A stretch of DNA of 64,000 nucleotides from Chromobacterium alkanivorans (GTDB taxonomy: Bacteria > Pseudomonadota > Gammaproteobacteria > Burkholderiales > Chromobacteriaceae): contig NZ_JAFHKL010000005.1 of the NCBI RefSeq assembly GCF_016937655.1, forward strand, positions 186,001 to 250,000, in the 5' to 3' direction. Below are positions 12,714 to 23,304 of this stretch, in pieces. The position numbers and the translations under genes are program-made. The notes below the pieces were generated by a model, which did not search any database, was not told where the DNA came from, and saw only the letters and a list, made by a program, of their open reading frames with translations. Position 1 is the stretch's first letter; each line of letters opens with the position of its first letter.

Positions 12714-12983
12714 GTGAACAAGTCTGAACTGATTGACGCTATTGCCGCTGAGGCCGATATCTCCAAAGCCGCCGCCGCCAAGGCGCTGGACGGCATGGTG
12801 GCCGCTGTAACCGACGCTCTGAAAAAGGGCGACACCGTGACCCTGGTGGGCTTCGGCACCTTCTATGTTGGCGAGCGCGCAGAACGCAGCGGCCGCAACC
12901 CGAAGACCGGCGCCACCATCAAGATCCCGGCAGCTCGTTCGCCGAAGTTCCGTGCTGGCAAGGCACTGAAAGACGCGCTATAA
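12714..12983 (+). CDS. hupB: DNA-binding protein HU
   Basis: This 89-residue nucleoid protein bends DNA. It begins [20 protein letters not shown] and has the conserved core [21 protein letters not shown] and the C-terminal [19 protein letters not shown]. The start is a GTG at 12714, chosen because it gives the invariant HU N-terminus and follows AAAGGGGA at 6-nt spacing. Length is typical. The lon-hup-ppiD order is the common proteobacterial one, here with two tRNA genes between hup and ppiD. Confidence 0.96.
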   Translation: MNKSELIDAIAAEADISKAAAAKALDGMVAAVTDALKKGDTVTLVGFGTFYVGERAERSGRNPKTGATIKIPAARSPKFRAGKALKDAL

Positions 12984-13027
12984 TTAGCGGCCTTGGCAGC
13001 CCTTAGCGGCTGGCAAGGTGTTTCGAG

Positions 13028-13103
13028 GGGCGTTTAGCTCAGTTGGTAGAGCGTCTGCCTTACAAGCAGAATGTCGGCGGTTCGACTCCGTCAACGCCCA
13101 CCA
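13028..13103 (+). tRNA. tRNA-Val (TAC)
   Basis: The acceptor arms GGGCGTT (13028-13034) and AACGCCC (13093-13099) pair. The anticodon loop CTTACAA gives anticodon TAC. The T arm contains GGTTCGACTCC, and CCA is encoded. All arms fold normally over 76 nt. Confidence 0.97.
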
Positions 13104-13109
13104 CAGTCC

Positions 13110-13186
13110 GGAGCGGTAGTTCAGTTGGTTAGAATACCGGCCTGTCACGCCGGGGGTCGCGGGTTCGAGTCCCGTCCGCTCCGCCA
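13110..13186 (+). tRNA. tRNA-Asp (GTC)
   Basis: The acceptor arms GGAGCGG and CCGCTCC pair. The anticodon loop CTGTCAC gives anticodon GTC. The T arm is GCGGGTTCGAGTCCCGT, and CCA is encoded (77 nt). It lies 6 nt after tRNA-Val, so both come from one transcript. Confidence 0.97.
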
Positions 13187-13194
13187 GAACTCAC

Positions 13195-13232
13195 AAAAAG
13201 GTGAACGAAATACAGCGTTCACCTTTTTTTTT
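13195..13232 (+). terminator. Terminator after the tRNA pair
   Basis: AAAAAGGTGAACG and CGTTCACCTTTTT pair around an 8-nt loop, followed by T residues. It ends just before ppiD, so ppiD probably depends on read-through or on a promoter within the hairpin region. Confidence 0.9.
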
Positions 13233-13258
13233 GACAAGGGTGGCTCAAGCCAATCGCC

Positions 13259-15094
13259 ATGTTCGAGTTTGTCCAGAACAATAAAGTCTTCATTCAGGTT
13301 GTATTGGGAGCTGTTGCGTTGACCTTCGTGGGCTTCGGCGTGGGCAGCTATGAAGCAGCTTCCGACGACCCTTATCTCGCCAAGGTAGGTTCCGCCAAGA
13401 TTTACAAGCGCGATCTGGATCGAGCCCTGGAGGGCCAGCCCACCGATCTGGCCAGCCGTCAGGCCGCGCTGGAAAACCTGATCCGCCAAGAACTGCTGCT
13501 GTCCGACGCGCACGACCGCGGCGTCTCCGTCAGCCCCGAGCAGTTGCGCAAAGTCATCGCCTCCATTCCCGCCTTCCAGGACAACGGCAAGTTCAGCCCG
13601 GAACGCTATCGTGAATTCCTGCAGAACCGCTATCCGTCGCCCGAGGCTTTCGAAGCCCAGGTCAAGCGCGACATCGTGCTGCAAGGCCAGTTGACCGGCA
13701 TCGCCGGCACCGAGTTCGTGGCGGGCACCGTGGTCAACCGCCTGGCCGGCCTGTTGGGCGAGGGCCGCGAAGTGCGCTCGCTGCTGCTGAAGCCGGCGGA
13801 CTTCGCCGCCGAAGTCAAGACCGACGACGCCGCGCTCAAGGCCTTCTACGACGCCAACCTGAAGCGTTTCCGCGTGCCGGAGCGGGTCAAGCTCGACTAC
13901 GTGCTGTTGTCCCAGGACGCGCTGGCTCAAGGCCTCAAGCCCAGCGACGCCGAACTGCAGAAGTACTACGAACAACACAAGGCCGAGTTCAGCAATGAAC
14001 AGCGCCGCGCCTCCCACATCCTGCTGACGGTGGCCAAGGACGCCAAGCCGGAGCAGAAAGCCAAGGTCAAGGCCGAGGCGGAAGCGCTGCTGAAGGAAGT
14101 GCGCGCCAATCCGGCCCGTTTCGCCGAGCTGGCCAAGTCCAAGTCGCAAGACCCGGGCTCCGCGGCCAATGGCGGCGATCTGGGCTTCTTCGGCCACGGC
14201 ATGATGGTGAAGCCCTTCGACGACGCGGTGTTCCGCATGAAGCCGGGTCAGATCAGCGAAGTGATCGAGACCGAGTTCGGCTATCACATCATCAAGCTGG
14301 ACGAAGTGAAGGCGCAGGACTTCGCCGAGGTGAAGGCGGCGATCGCCGACAAGCTGCAGCGTCAGCAGGCGGGCGGCCTGTTCCGCAGCCAGGCCGACAA
14401 GTTGACCGAGCTGGCCTACCAGCAGGGCGATTCGCTGAAGGCCTTGCAGGAGCAGCTGAAGCTGCAGCCGCAGCATTCCGACTGGCTGAGCCGCGGCAAG
14501 CCGGCGGCCGATCCTCTGCTCAACAGCCCCAAGGTGCTTGAGGCGGCGTTCAGCGAGGACGTGCTGAAGAAGAAGCACAACAGCGAGCCGGTGGACATCG
14601 GCAACAACCGCCTGTTGGTGGTGCGCGTGGCCGAGCATCAGCCGGAGCGTCAGCAGACGCTGGACGAGGTGCGCGACGTGATCAAGACCGAGCTGGTGGC
14701 CAAGGAAGGCGCCAAGCTGGCCGAGAAGAAAGGCCAGGCGCTGTTGGCCGAGCTGAAGGCCGGCAAGGGCGAGGGCAAGGCCTGGAGCGAAGCCAAGACC
14801 CTGTTGCGCCGCGACCCGGCCGGCCTGCCCATCGCCGACGCGCGCGCGGTGTTCGCCGCTCAGTCGGGCAAGCTGCCGGCCTTCGCCGGCGCCAAGCGCG
14901 ACAACGGCGATTACGCGCTGTACCGCATCGACAAGGTGATTCCGGCGCCGGCGGCCAGCGAGGCCGAGCGCGGCCAGCTGAGCGCGATCCTGGGCGAGAT
15001 GAACGCCAACGCCCAGCTGTCCAGCTATCTGGACACGCTGCGTCAGAAGTACAGCGTGACCATGGGCAAGCAAGGCTTGTCCGACGCGCAGTAA
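13259..15094 (+). CDS. ppiD: Periplasmic folding chaperone PpiD
   Basis: A membrane-anchored SurA-like chaperone that helps newly exported proteins fold at the Sec exit. The 611-residue protein has one N-terminal membrane span ([18 protein letters not shown]). A SurA-N-like helical region follows, then a parvulin PPIase domain ([14 protein letters not shown] to [14 protein letters not shown], about 255-355). The long C-terminal region has a second, degenerate parvulin-like part. Length matches E. coli PpiD (623). Its place after hup is conserved in proteobacteria. Confidence 0.93.
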   Translation: MFEFVQNNKVFIQVVLGAVALTFVGFGVGSYEAASDDPYLAKVGSAKIYKRDLDRALEGQPTDLASRQAALENLIRQELLLSDAHDRGVSVSPEQLRKVIASIPAFQDNGKFSPERYREFLQNRYPSPEAFEAQVKRDIVLQGQLTGIAGTEFVAGTVVNRLAGLLGEGREVRSLLLKPADFAAEVKTDDAALKAFYDANLKRFRVPERVKLDYVLLSQDALAQGLKPSDAELQKYYEQHKAEFSNEQRRASHILLTVAKDAKPEQKAKVKAEAEALLKEVRANPARFAELAKSKSQDPGSAANGGDLGFFGHGMMVKPFDDAVFRMKPGQISEVIETEFGYHIIKLDEVKAQDFAEVKAAIADKLQRQQAGGLFRSQADKLTELAYQQGDSLKALQEQLKLQPQHSDWLSRGKPAADPLLNSPKVLEAAFSEDVLKKKHNSEPVDIGNNRLLVVRVAEHQPERQQTLDEVRDVIKTELVAKEGAKLAEKKGQALLAELKAGKGEGKAWSEAKTLLRRDPAGLPIADARAVFAAQSGKLPAFAGAKRDNGDYALYRIDKVIPAPAASEAERGQLSAILGEMNANAQLSSYLDTLRQKYSVTMGKQGLSDAQ

Positions 15095-15120
15095 TCCAGC
15101 CTCGATCCGGGCTTGAGCTC

Positions 15121-15154
15121 CGCCGCCGCCAGCGCATGCTGGCGGCGGTTTTCA
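15121..15154 (+). terminator. Terminator of ppiD
   Basis: CCGCCGCCAGC and GCTGGCGGCGG form an 11-bp stem with a GCAT loop (15123-15148), followed by TTTT. Confidence 0.85.
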
Positions 15155-15250
15155 TATGCGGCAGGCGGATTTGCTTATAAGGCTTTGCGCTAAGCAGGCG
15201 CTGTTTTTGAACGGGATGAGACAGTTTCGATGTTTTTTTGAATGAAGCTA

Positions 15251-15279
15251 TTGACTGAAAACGAAAATAGATGTTCAAT
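15251..15279 (+). promoter_or_regulatory. Probable promoter of the metNIQ operon
   Basis: TTGACT (15251-15256) and TTCAAT (15274-15279) are separated by 17 bp. The start near 15286 would place the whole riboswitch-like leader in the transcript. Confidence 0.55.
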
Positions 15280-15294
15280 CATAAACAAATTTAG

Positions 15295-15342
15295 TCGCCG
15301 ATTTGAACACAGCTTGCGGGCGTAAAACAGCTAAAGCGTGGG
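15295..15342 (+). promoter_or_regulatory. SAM-II-like riboswitch aptamer before metN
   Basis: The leader contains, in the SAM-II order, a P1 arm CGCC (15296-15299), GATTTGA (15300-15306), GCTTGC (15312-15317) and the returning P1 arm GGCG (15319-15322). An A-rich stretch TAAAACA and the conserved GCTAAAG (15330-15336) follow. AGCTTG can pair with CAGCT to form the pseudoknot with one bulge. The signature is recalled from the SAM-II (SAM-alpha) family and has not been scored. The gene context, methionine import, fits a SAM sensor that turns the operon off. Confidence 0.6.
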
Positions 15343-15378
15343 TAAGCAGACCCAGGACGTGATCCAGCATCTGCTTAC
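15342..15378 (+). other. Leader hairpin between aptamer and terminator
   Basis: GTAAGCAGA (15342-15350) pairs perfectly with TCTGCTTAC (15370-15378) around a 19-nt loop. It directly follows the putative SAM-II core, overlaps its last bases and is a candidate part of the expression platform. Confidence 0.6.
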
Positions 15379-15417
15379 AGTAATCTCGATTCAGCAGTGA
15401 TTCCGAAGATTCCCATG

Positions 15418-15456
15418 CAAGGCCCGCCGCGTTCGTTGGCGGGCCTTGTGCTTTTG
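15418..15456 (+). terminator. Intrinsic terminator in the metN leader (attenuator)
   Basis: CAAGGCCCGCC (15418-15428) and GGCGGGCCTTG (15438-15448) form an 11-bp stem, followed by TGCTTTT and then the metN ribosome site GGAG. A terminator placed between promoter and first gene implies regulated read-through. Confidence 0.8.
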
Positions 15457-15467
15457 GAGTGTTTGGA

Positions 15468-16205
15468 ATGATTCATCTGCAAAATGTTCGTAAGCGTTTC
15501 CGTCACCCTGAGGGGGGCTGGTTCGACGCGGTCACGGACACCTCTCTTACCATTCGTCCGGGCGAAGTCTTCGGACTGATCGGCTTTTCCGGCGCCGGCA
15601 AGTCCACCTTGCTGCGCCTGATCAATCTGCTGGAGCGCCCGGACCACGGCGCGGTCATCGTCGACGGCGAGGACCTGACCAGCCTGTCCGCCAAGGCCTT
15701 GCGCCGCGCGCGCCAGAATATCGGCATGGTGTTTCAGCAATTCAATTTGATGGCCAACCGCACCGTGGCCGGCAACGTCGCCTTCCCGCTGGAAGTGGCG
15801 GGCTGGGCCAAGGCGGATATCGACAAGCGCGTCAACGAATGCCTGGAAGTGGTGGGCTTGCTGGACCGCGCCAATCACTACCCGGCGCAGCTGTCCGGCG
15901 GCCAGAAGCAGCGCGTCGGCATCGCCCGCGCGCTGGCGCCCAATCCCAAGGTGATCCTGGCCGACGAACCCACCTCGGCGCTGGACCCGAAAACCACCCA
16001 GGCCGTGCTGGAGTGCCTGAAGGACATCAATCAACGCTTCGGCGTCACCATCGTCATCGTTACCCACGAGATGGGCGTGGTGCGGGCGATCTGCCACCGC
16101 GCGGCGGCTCTGGACGCCGGCAGGGTGGTGGAAGTGGTGGATGTGTCGAACAACGAAGTGGTGGCGGATTCCGATCTGGCGCGCTCTCTGCTGGAGGCCG
16201 CGTAA
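15468..16205 (+). CDS. metN: Methionine ABC transporter ATPase MetN (short form)
   Basis: The 245-residue ATPase powers uptake of methionine. It has Walker [14 protein letters not shown] (about residue 40), the Q-loop FQQFNLM, the ABC signature [15 protein letters not shown], Walker [14 protein letters not shown] and the H-loop VTHEM. The ATG at 15468 is 8 nt after GGAG; a GTG three codons upstream overlaps that site and is rejected. E. coli MetN is 343 residues, with a C-terminal NIL (ACT-like) domain that binds methionine. That domain is absent here. The stop overlaps the metI start (TAATG). Confidence 0.93.
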   Translation: MIHLQNVRKRFRHPEGGWFDAVTDTSLTIRPGEVFGLIGFSGAGKSTLLRLINLLERPDHGAVIVDGEDLTSLSAKALRRARQNIGMVFQQFNLMANRTVAGNVAFPLEVAGWAKADIDKRVNECLEVVGLLDRANHYPAQLSGGQKQRVGIARALAPNPKVILADEPTSALDPKTTQAVLECLKDINQRFGVTIVIVTHEMGVVRAICHRAAALDAGRVVEVVDVSNNEVVADSDLARSLLEAA

Positions 16206-16891
16206 TGGATGCCGCAACCCTGAACGAAGCATTGCAAAACCTGGTGAGCATGGGGCCGGAAATCTGGCAGGCCTTCCAGGAAACCCTGGTGATGCTGGGC
16301 ATAGGCCTGAGCGCGGCCGTGTTGCTGGGCGGCCCGCTCGGCATCGTGCTCTATCTGACCCAGCCGGGTCAGCAATTCGCCAACCGCGCGCTGAACGGCG
16401 TGCTGGGCTGGGTGGTGAACCTGGTGCGTTCCTTCCCCTTCATCATCCTGATGGTGTCGCTGGTGCCGCTGACGCGGGCGCTGGTGGGCAGCACCATCGG
16501 CCCGGTGGCCGCTTCGGTGCCGCTGGCCTTCGCTGCGATTCCGTATTTCGGCCGCCTGGTCGAGCAGACGCTGCGCGAGATTCCGCGCGGCGTGGTGGAG
16601 GCGGCGGAGGCGATGGGCGCCAGCCCGCTGCAGATCATCTGCAAGGTCTTGCTCAACGAGGCGCGCTCAGGCCTGATTTCCAGCCTGACCATTCTGACCA
16701 TCAGCTTCCTGAGCTATACCGCGGTGGCGGGGGTGGTGGGCGGCGGCGGCATCGGCGATCTGGCCATCCGCTACGGCTATTACCGCTATCAGACCGATGT
16801 GATGGTGGCCATGGTGCTGATGTTGGTGGCGCTGGTGCAGATCATCCAGCTGCTGGGCAATCGCTTGGCGGCCAAGCTGGACAAGCGTTGA
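16205..16891 (+). CDS. metI: Methionine ABC transporter permease MetI
   Basis: This 228-residue inner-membrane permease has five or so membrane spans and the binding-protein-dependent transport signature EAAEAMGASPLQIICKVLL, which contacts MetN. Residues such as VRSFPFIILMVSLVPLTR and SYTAVAGVVGGGGIGDLAIRYGYYRYQ are typical of MetI. It is translationally coupled to metN and followed 73 bp later by metQ. Confidence 0.95.
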   Translation: MDAATLNEALQNLVSMGPEIWQAFQETLVMLGIGLSAAVLLGGPLGIVLYLTQPGQQFANRALNGVLGWVVNLVRSFPFIILMVSLVPLTRALVGSTIGPVAASVPLAFAAIPYFGRLVEQTLREIPRGVVEAAEAMGASPLQIICKVLLNEARSGLISSLTILTISFLSYTAVAGVVGGGGIGDLAIRYGYYRYQTDVMVAMVLMLVALVQIIQLLGNRLAAKLDKR

Positions 16892-16964
16892 CATTCGCCG
16901 GCGCCGGCGGCAGCCGCCGACGTCCCGGACCTTTTACCCATCAATGGACAAGCAGGAGAAAGAA

Positions 16965-17774
16965 ATGCGCAGATTCGTGATCAAGGCAGTGGCGGCTTCG
17001 GTATTGGGACTGGCGGTGGCCGGCGCGGCGTTGGCGGCGGACCCGGCCAAGAAGGACATCGTGATCGGCACCACCGTCGGCGATTTCGGTGACATGGTCA
17101 AGCAGTCGATCAAGCCCATCCTGGAAAAGCAGGGCTATAAGGTCAAGCTGGTGGAATTCACCGACTATGTCCGCCCGAACCTGGCCTTGCAGGAAGGCGC
17201 GCTGGACGTCAACGTGTTCCAGCACAAGCCCTATCTGGACAATTTCGTCAAAGAGCACAAGCTGAACCTGAAAGAGGCCTTCCAGGTGCCCACCGCGCCG
17301 CTGGGCATCTATGCCGGCAAGATCAAGGCTTTGAAGGACGTCAAAGTGGGCTCCATCGTGGCCGCCCCCAACGATCCGTCCAACTTCGCCCGCGCGCTGG
17401 TGATGCTGGCCGATCTGGGCTGGGTCAAGCTGAAGCCGGGCATCAACCCGCTGACCGCTTCCGAGCGCGATATCGCGGTCAATGTGAAGAAGATCAAGAT
17501 CATTCCGCTGGAAGCCGCGCAACTGCCGCGTTCGCGCAGCGACGTGGATTTCTCGGTGATCAACGGCAACTACGCCACCAGTTCCGGCATCAAGCTGACC
17601 GAGGCGATCTATCAGGAAAAGAGCTACGCCTACGTCAACTGGGGCGCGGTGCGCGCGGCCGACCTGGCCAAGCCCTGGGCCAAGGATGTGGTGGCGGCCT
17701 ACAACTCGCCGGCGTTCAAGGCTTTCGCCAAGCAGAAGTACGCGGGCTACAAGCTGCCGCAGAACTGGAAATAA
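16965..17774 (+). CDS. metQ: Methionine-binding protein MetQ
   Basis: A periplasmic substrate-binding protein of 269 residues (NlpA family). A signal peptide (MRRFVIKAVAASVLGLAVAG... ending ALAA) precedes the mature sequence KKDIVIGTTVGDFGDMVKQ. Family motifs include VEFTDYVRPNLALQEGALDVNVFQH, PNDPSNFARALVML and VINGNYA. There is no lipobox Cys, so unlike E. coli MetQ it looks like a soluble periplasmic protein. The ATG at 16965 is preceded by AGGAG at 6 nt. The earlier ATG at 16944 would add seven residues. Confidence 0.94.
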   Translation: MRRFVIKAVAASVLGLAVAGAALAADPAKKDIVIGTTVGDFGDMVKQSIKPILEKQGYKVKLVEFTDYVRPNLALQEGALDVNVFQHKPYLDNFVKEHKLNLKEAFQVPTAPLGIYAGKIKALKDVKVGSIVAAPNDPSNFARALVMLADLGWVKLKPGINPLTASERDIAVNVKKIKIIPLEAAQLPRSRSDVDFSVINGNYATSSGIKLTEAIYQEKSYAYVNWGAVRAADLAKPWAKDVVAAYNSPAFKAFAKQKYAGYKLPQNWK

Positions 17775-17849
17775 GCGCAAAGGCTGATTCGCGCGCCGGC
17801 CCACGGCCGGCGGCGCAGGATTTCTTGTAACACTCCTGGCTACAAGACT

Positions 17850-17882
17850 TGAAGGGAGGGCTCAGCCCTCCCTATTTTTTTG
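17850..17882 (+). terminator. Terminator of metNIQ
   Basis: GGGAGGGC and GCCCTCCC pair around a TCA loop (17854-17872), followed by TATTTTTTT. Confidence 0.92.
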
Positions 17883-17890
17883 CGCGCTTA

Positions 17891-18002
17891 GACCCGCTAA
17901 CAAAACCCCTGATCCTGCGTTGCGCCTCCTTGTCGTACTGCTGGTACTGTCTGCGTCGGCGCGCCTTGGCTCAGGTGCGCTGCGCGGTTTTGTTAGGGGC
18001 TC
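17891..18002. repeat. R2 element, 112 bp, ending on the rcnR stop codon
   Basis: The ends GACCCGCTAACAAAAC and GTTTTGTTAGGGGCTC are inverted repeats. TTA flanks both sides (17888-17890 and 18003-18005). The right TTA is the minus-strand TAA stop of the rcnR-type gene. The interior holds CCTGCGTTGCGCCTCCTTGT and GTACTGCTGGTAC, shared with the copies at 24823 and 47673. Confidence 0.85.
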
Positions 18003-18278
18003 TTATTTCAGGTAGGAGCGCAGCACGCCCACCACCTGTTCCAGGTCCTGGCTGCGTTGCAGAGGGTCGGCGGCCTCCGGGCCCAGGTGTTCGCGCAGAT
18101 GCCCCTCTATCACCTCCATCATCAGCCCGTTGACGGCGCCGCGCACCGCGGCGATCTGTTGCAGCACGGCCGAGCAATCGACTTCCTGTTCCAGCGCGCG
18201 TTCCAGCGCTTCCGCCTGGCCCTTGATGCGGCGGACGCGGGTCAATAACTTCTTCTTGTCTTTCACGGTATGCGGCAT
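18003..18278 (-). CDS. rcnR: RcnR-type nickel/cobalt-responsive repressor
   Basis: This 91-residue all-helical CsoR/RcnR-family repressor begins MPHTVKDKKKLLTRVRRIKG. Its metal ligands match RcnR exactly: His3, Cys35 (EVDCSAVLQQIAAVRG), His60 and His64 (EGHLREHL). This set separates it from copper CsoR and formaldehyde FrmR. It is divergent from rcnA across a 134-bp spacer that contains a TACT-GGGG-AGTA operator, which supports Ni/Co control of efflux. Its TAA stop coincides with the target duplication of an R2 element. Confidence 0.9.
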   Translation of the reverse strand: MPHTVKDKKKLLTRVRRIKGQAEALERALEQEVDCSAVLQQIAAVRGAVNGLMMEVIEGHLREHLGPEAADPLQRSQDLEQVVGVLRSYLK

Positions 18279-18293
18279 GCGCGTAGACGTCCC

Positions 18294-18323
18294 TTATTGT
18301 TGATAATATACTGGGGTATAGTA
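18294..18323 (+). promoter_or_regulatory. RcnR operator overlapping the rcnA promoter
   Basis: TACTGGGGTATAGTA (18309-18323) fits the RcnR half-site pattern TACT-G tract-N-AGTA. It covers a promoter with TTATTG (18294-18299), a 17-bp spacer and TATAGT (18317-18322) reading towards rcnA. Apo-RcnR bound here would block rcnA transcription. Confidence 0.75.
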
Positions 18324-18412
18324 TGTGGGGCGCAGCTTTGCTGCGGTGGCGCCGGCTTCTTCCGCCTGGGGGCGGGAGGCCGGCATGAACGTATTGTAAA
18401 AGAAGGCCGAAG

Positions 18413-19548
18413 ATGCCGCCAATCGCCGAACTGATCCAACAGGGAAGCATCAATCTCTGGTTGTTCATTCCTTCCGCCATCCTGTTGGGAGCGTTGCACG
18501 GGCTGGAGCCCGGGCACTCCAAGACCATGATGGCTTCTTTCATCATCGCCATCCGCGGCAGCATAGGCCAGGCGGTGCTGCTGGGCCTGTGCGCGGCCTT
18601 GTCGCATTCGTTGATCGTCTGGCTGCTGGCGGCGCTGGCGCTCCATTACGGCAATCAGTTGATCGCCGAGCAGGCGGAGCCTTATCTGATGCTGTTTTCA
18701 GCCGTCGTGGTCATGGCGGTGGCGGCCTGGATGCTGTGGCGCACCTGGCGCGACAATCTGGCCGCGCGGGCCATGCGGCGGCCGCCCAGGGGCGGCCGCA
18801 TGATAGACACCGGCCACGGTCTGCTGGAGGCCTTGCTGTTGCCGGGCGCGGCCGCGTGTGTGGCCTTGTATCAGTACGGCGCCGGTTTGCGGCGCGCAAA
18901 GCCGGATGGACAGGGCCTGACGCTGGAGTGGCAGCTCGACGGCCGCGCGGGCGAATCCGGTTTTGAAACTGAGGGGGAGTATCTGTTGAGTCCGCCGTTG
19001 CCGGCCGGAGCCAGCGTCAGCGCCTTGCGGCTGGCCCACGGCGGCCATGCCCACCGTTATCCGCTGCATCTCGCGCCTGGGGCCGGCGCGGCGCAGGGCG
19101 GGGCCTATCGCCGGGCCGCCGGAAGCCGCCCGGCAAACAGCGTGCGACGCGCGTCGGCGGCGTTGCCCGTCTATCAGGACGCGCATGAACGCGCGCACGC
19201 CGAGCAGATTCAGCGACGCTTCGCCGGCCGGGAGGTGGGCACCGCGCAAATCGCGCTGTTCGGCCTGACCGGCGGCCTGATACCGTGTCCGGCCTCGGTG
19301 ACCATTCTGCTGCTGTGCCTGCATCTGAAGCGCTTTTCCCTGGGGGCGACCATGGTGCTTTCCTTCAGTCTGGGCCTGGCTCTGGCCTTGGTCAGCGTCG
19401 GGGTGCTGGCCGCCTGGGGCGTGCGCCAGGCAGGCGCCCGCTTCGGCGGCCTGGGAGAGTGGGCGCGGCGCGCGCCCTATCTGTCGGCCGGCCTGATGCT
19501 GGCGGTCGGCCTGCTCATGGCCGCACAAGCCGCGCGCGGCCTGGCCGC

Positions 19549-19552
<4 letters not shown>
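18413..19552 (+). CDS. rcnA: Nickel/cobalt efflux protein RcnA (enlarged loop)
   Basis: A NicO-family membrane exporter of 379 residues. The N-terminal half has the signature ILLGALHGLEPGHSKTMMASF (about 22-42) and LSHSLIVWLL. The C-terminal half resumes with YQDAHERAHAEQIQRRF and FGLTGGLIPCPASVTILLL. E. coli RcnA is about 274 residues, and its His-rich cytoplasmic loop is missing here. In its place is a segment of roughly 130 residues (about 120-250) with a beta-rich look and the motif GGHAHRYPLHL. It is divergent from rcnR and its end overlaps the convergent S9 peptidase by 4 bp. Confidence 0.87.
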
Positions 19553-21993
<2,441 letters not shown>

Positions 21994-22096
21994 GCGAGGC
22001 TCCTGAGGAGGGATGGCGGGCAAGCCGAAAAACTTGCCCTAGTCTCGCCGGAGCGTCAAGGCGCGCCGCGCGCGGACGGCGGCGGCCTGGGAGGCG

Positions 22097-23182
22097 CTAG
22101 AGCGGAGCGGCCGCGCTAAGCAGTTCTTTTTGCTGAGGATTGGCCGGCGTTACCGGGTAGTCGAAGAACTGCAGGCTCAGGCCGCCGCCGTCGGCGCTGA
22201 AGCGGGCGGGGAAGCCCAGCGGCAGCGTGGTCTTGTCGTGGACATGACCAAAAGGAATGCCTGTCAGCACCGGAACTCCGGTCAGGCGGCGGATTTCCGC
22301 CAGCACCGCGTCCAGGGTGTAGCCGGGGTCGTAGATGTCGACCTGGCGGCTCATATTGAAATCGCCGATGAAAATGGCGCGTTGCTTGGCCAGCACGCCG
22401 GCCAGATGCAGTTGCTGCAGCATGCGCTCGATGCGGTAGGGCTGTTCGGACACGTCTTCCAGGAACAGCAGGCCGCCCTTGATGTCCGGCAGATAGGGGG
22501 TGCCGACCAGGCTGCTGAGCACGCTGAGGTTGCCGCCCCAGAACACGCCTTCGCCGCTGGCGTTGTGGGCTTGCGGCGCGTCGACGCGCAGCTGGCGGTT
22601 GGCGGTGGTGGTGGTGGTCAGGAATTCGTTCAGCGTGAAGGCGCTGGGCTGTTTGGCGCCGAAGTCGCTGACCATGGGGCCGGCGAAGCTGCCCAGCCCT
22701 CCCTTGGCCAGCAAGGCCAGCTGGATGGCGGTGAAGTCGCTATAGCCTATCAGCTGGCTGCCGGATTCGCGCAGCAGCGGGCAGAGGCGGCCGTAGTCGA
22801 TGTGCGGCAGCAGCCGCGTGGCGCCGTAGCCGCCGCGGCCGGCCACCAGCAGCTGAGGCGCGCGGCGGCGCGAGATCAACTGATTGAGGTCGGCCAGCCT
22901 TTGCGCGTCGCTGCCGGCGAAGCGTTGATGGCGGCGGTCCAGCGCCTGAACGTTTTCCAGCTGATAGCCGGCCAGGCGCAGCCGTTCCACGGCTTGCTGC
23001 TTTTGGCGCGCGTCCGGCAGCGGACCGGAGCAGGCGGTGAAATACAGGCTGCTGCCGACGGCGGCCGGCGAGGAAAGGGATTGGTCAACCATGGTGCGAC
23101 ATCCTTGCAAGAGGCCAAGGCCGGCGCTGAGCGCGCCCATCTGGAGTAGTTGGCGACGAGAGTATTGAATGCGGGCAGTCAT
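22097..23182 (-). CDS. ldcA: LD-carboxypeptidase (S66), Tat lipoprotein type
   Basis: The 361-residue enzyme is predicted to remove the terminal D-alanine from murein tetrapeptides during recycling. The catalytic Ser lies in IGYSDFTAIQLAL, Glu in LLFLEDVSEQPYR and His in GIPFGHVHDKTTLPLG, the S66 triad. The N-terminus carries a twin-arginine motif (YSRRQLLQMGALSAG) and a lipobox-like LLQGC. This suggests a folded, lipid-anchored periplasmic form, whereas E. coli LdcA is cytoplasmic. The export is inferred. It lies upstream of the S9 peptidase on the same strand, about 100 bp away. Confidence 0.85.
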   Translation of the reverse strand: MTARIQYSRRQLLQMGALSAGLGLLQGCRTMVDQSLSSPAAVGSSLYFTACSGPLPDARQKQQAVERLRLAGYQLENVQALDRRHQRFAGSDAQRLADLNQLISRRRAPQLLVAGRGGYGATRLLPHIDYGRLCPLLRESGSQLIGYSDFTAIQLALLAKGGLGSFAGPMVSDFGAKQPSAFTLNEFLTTTTTANRQLRVDAPQAHNASGEGVFWGGNLSVLSSLVGTPYLPDIKGGLLFLEDVSEQPYRIERMLQQLHLAGVLAKQRAIFIGDFNMSRQVDIYDPGYTLDAVLAEIRRLTGVPVLTGIPFGHVHDKTTLPLGFPARFSADGGGLSLQFFDYPVTPANPQQKELLSAAAPL

Positions 23183-23304
23183 TGAATCCGGGGCCCTGAA
23201 AGGGCTGGTGCAAACGGGGTTCGACAGCGCAAGGCTGCGTGAGTTGCGTCAGTATACGGCAAACGCCGCGGCGGCGCAGGGCGCCGCCGCCGACATCGAC
23301 GCGT

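Noticed and set aside
16140-16210. A frameshift that had cut off the MetN C-terminal domain
   Set aside because: The frame after the stop is metI, coupled by TAATG, and no NIL-like sequence is seen in any frame.
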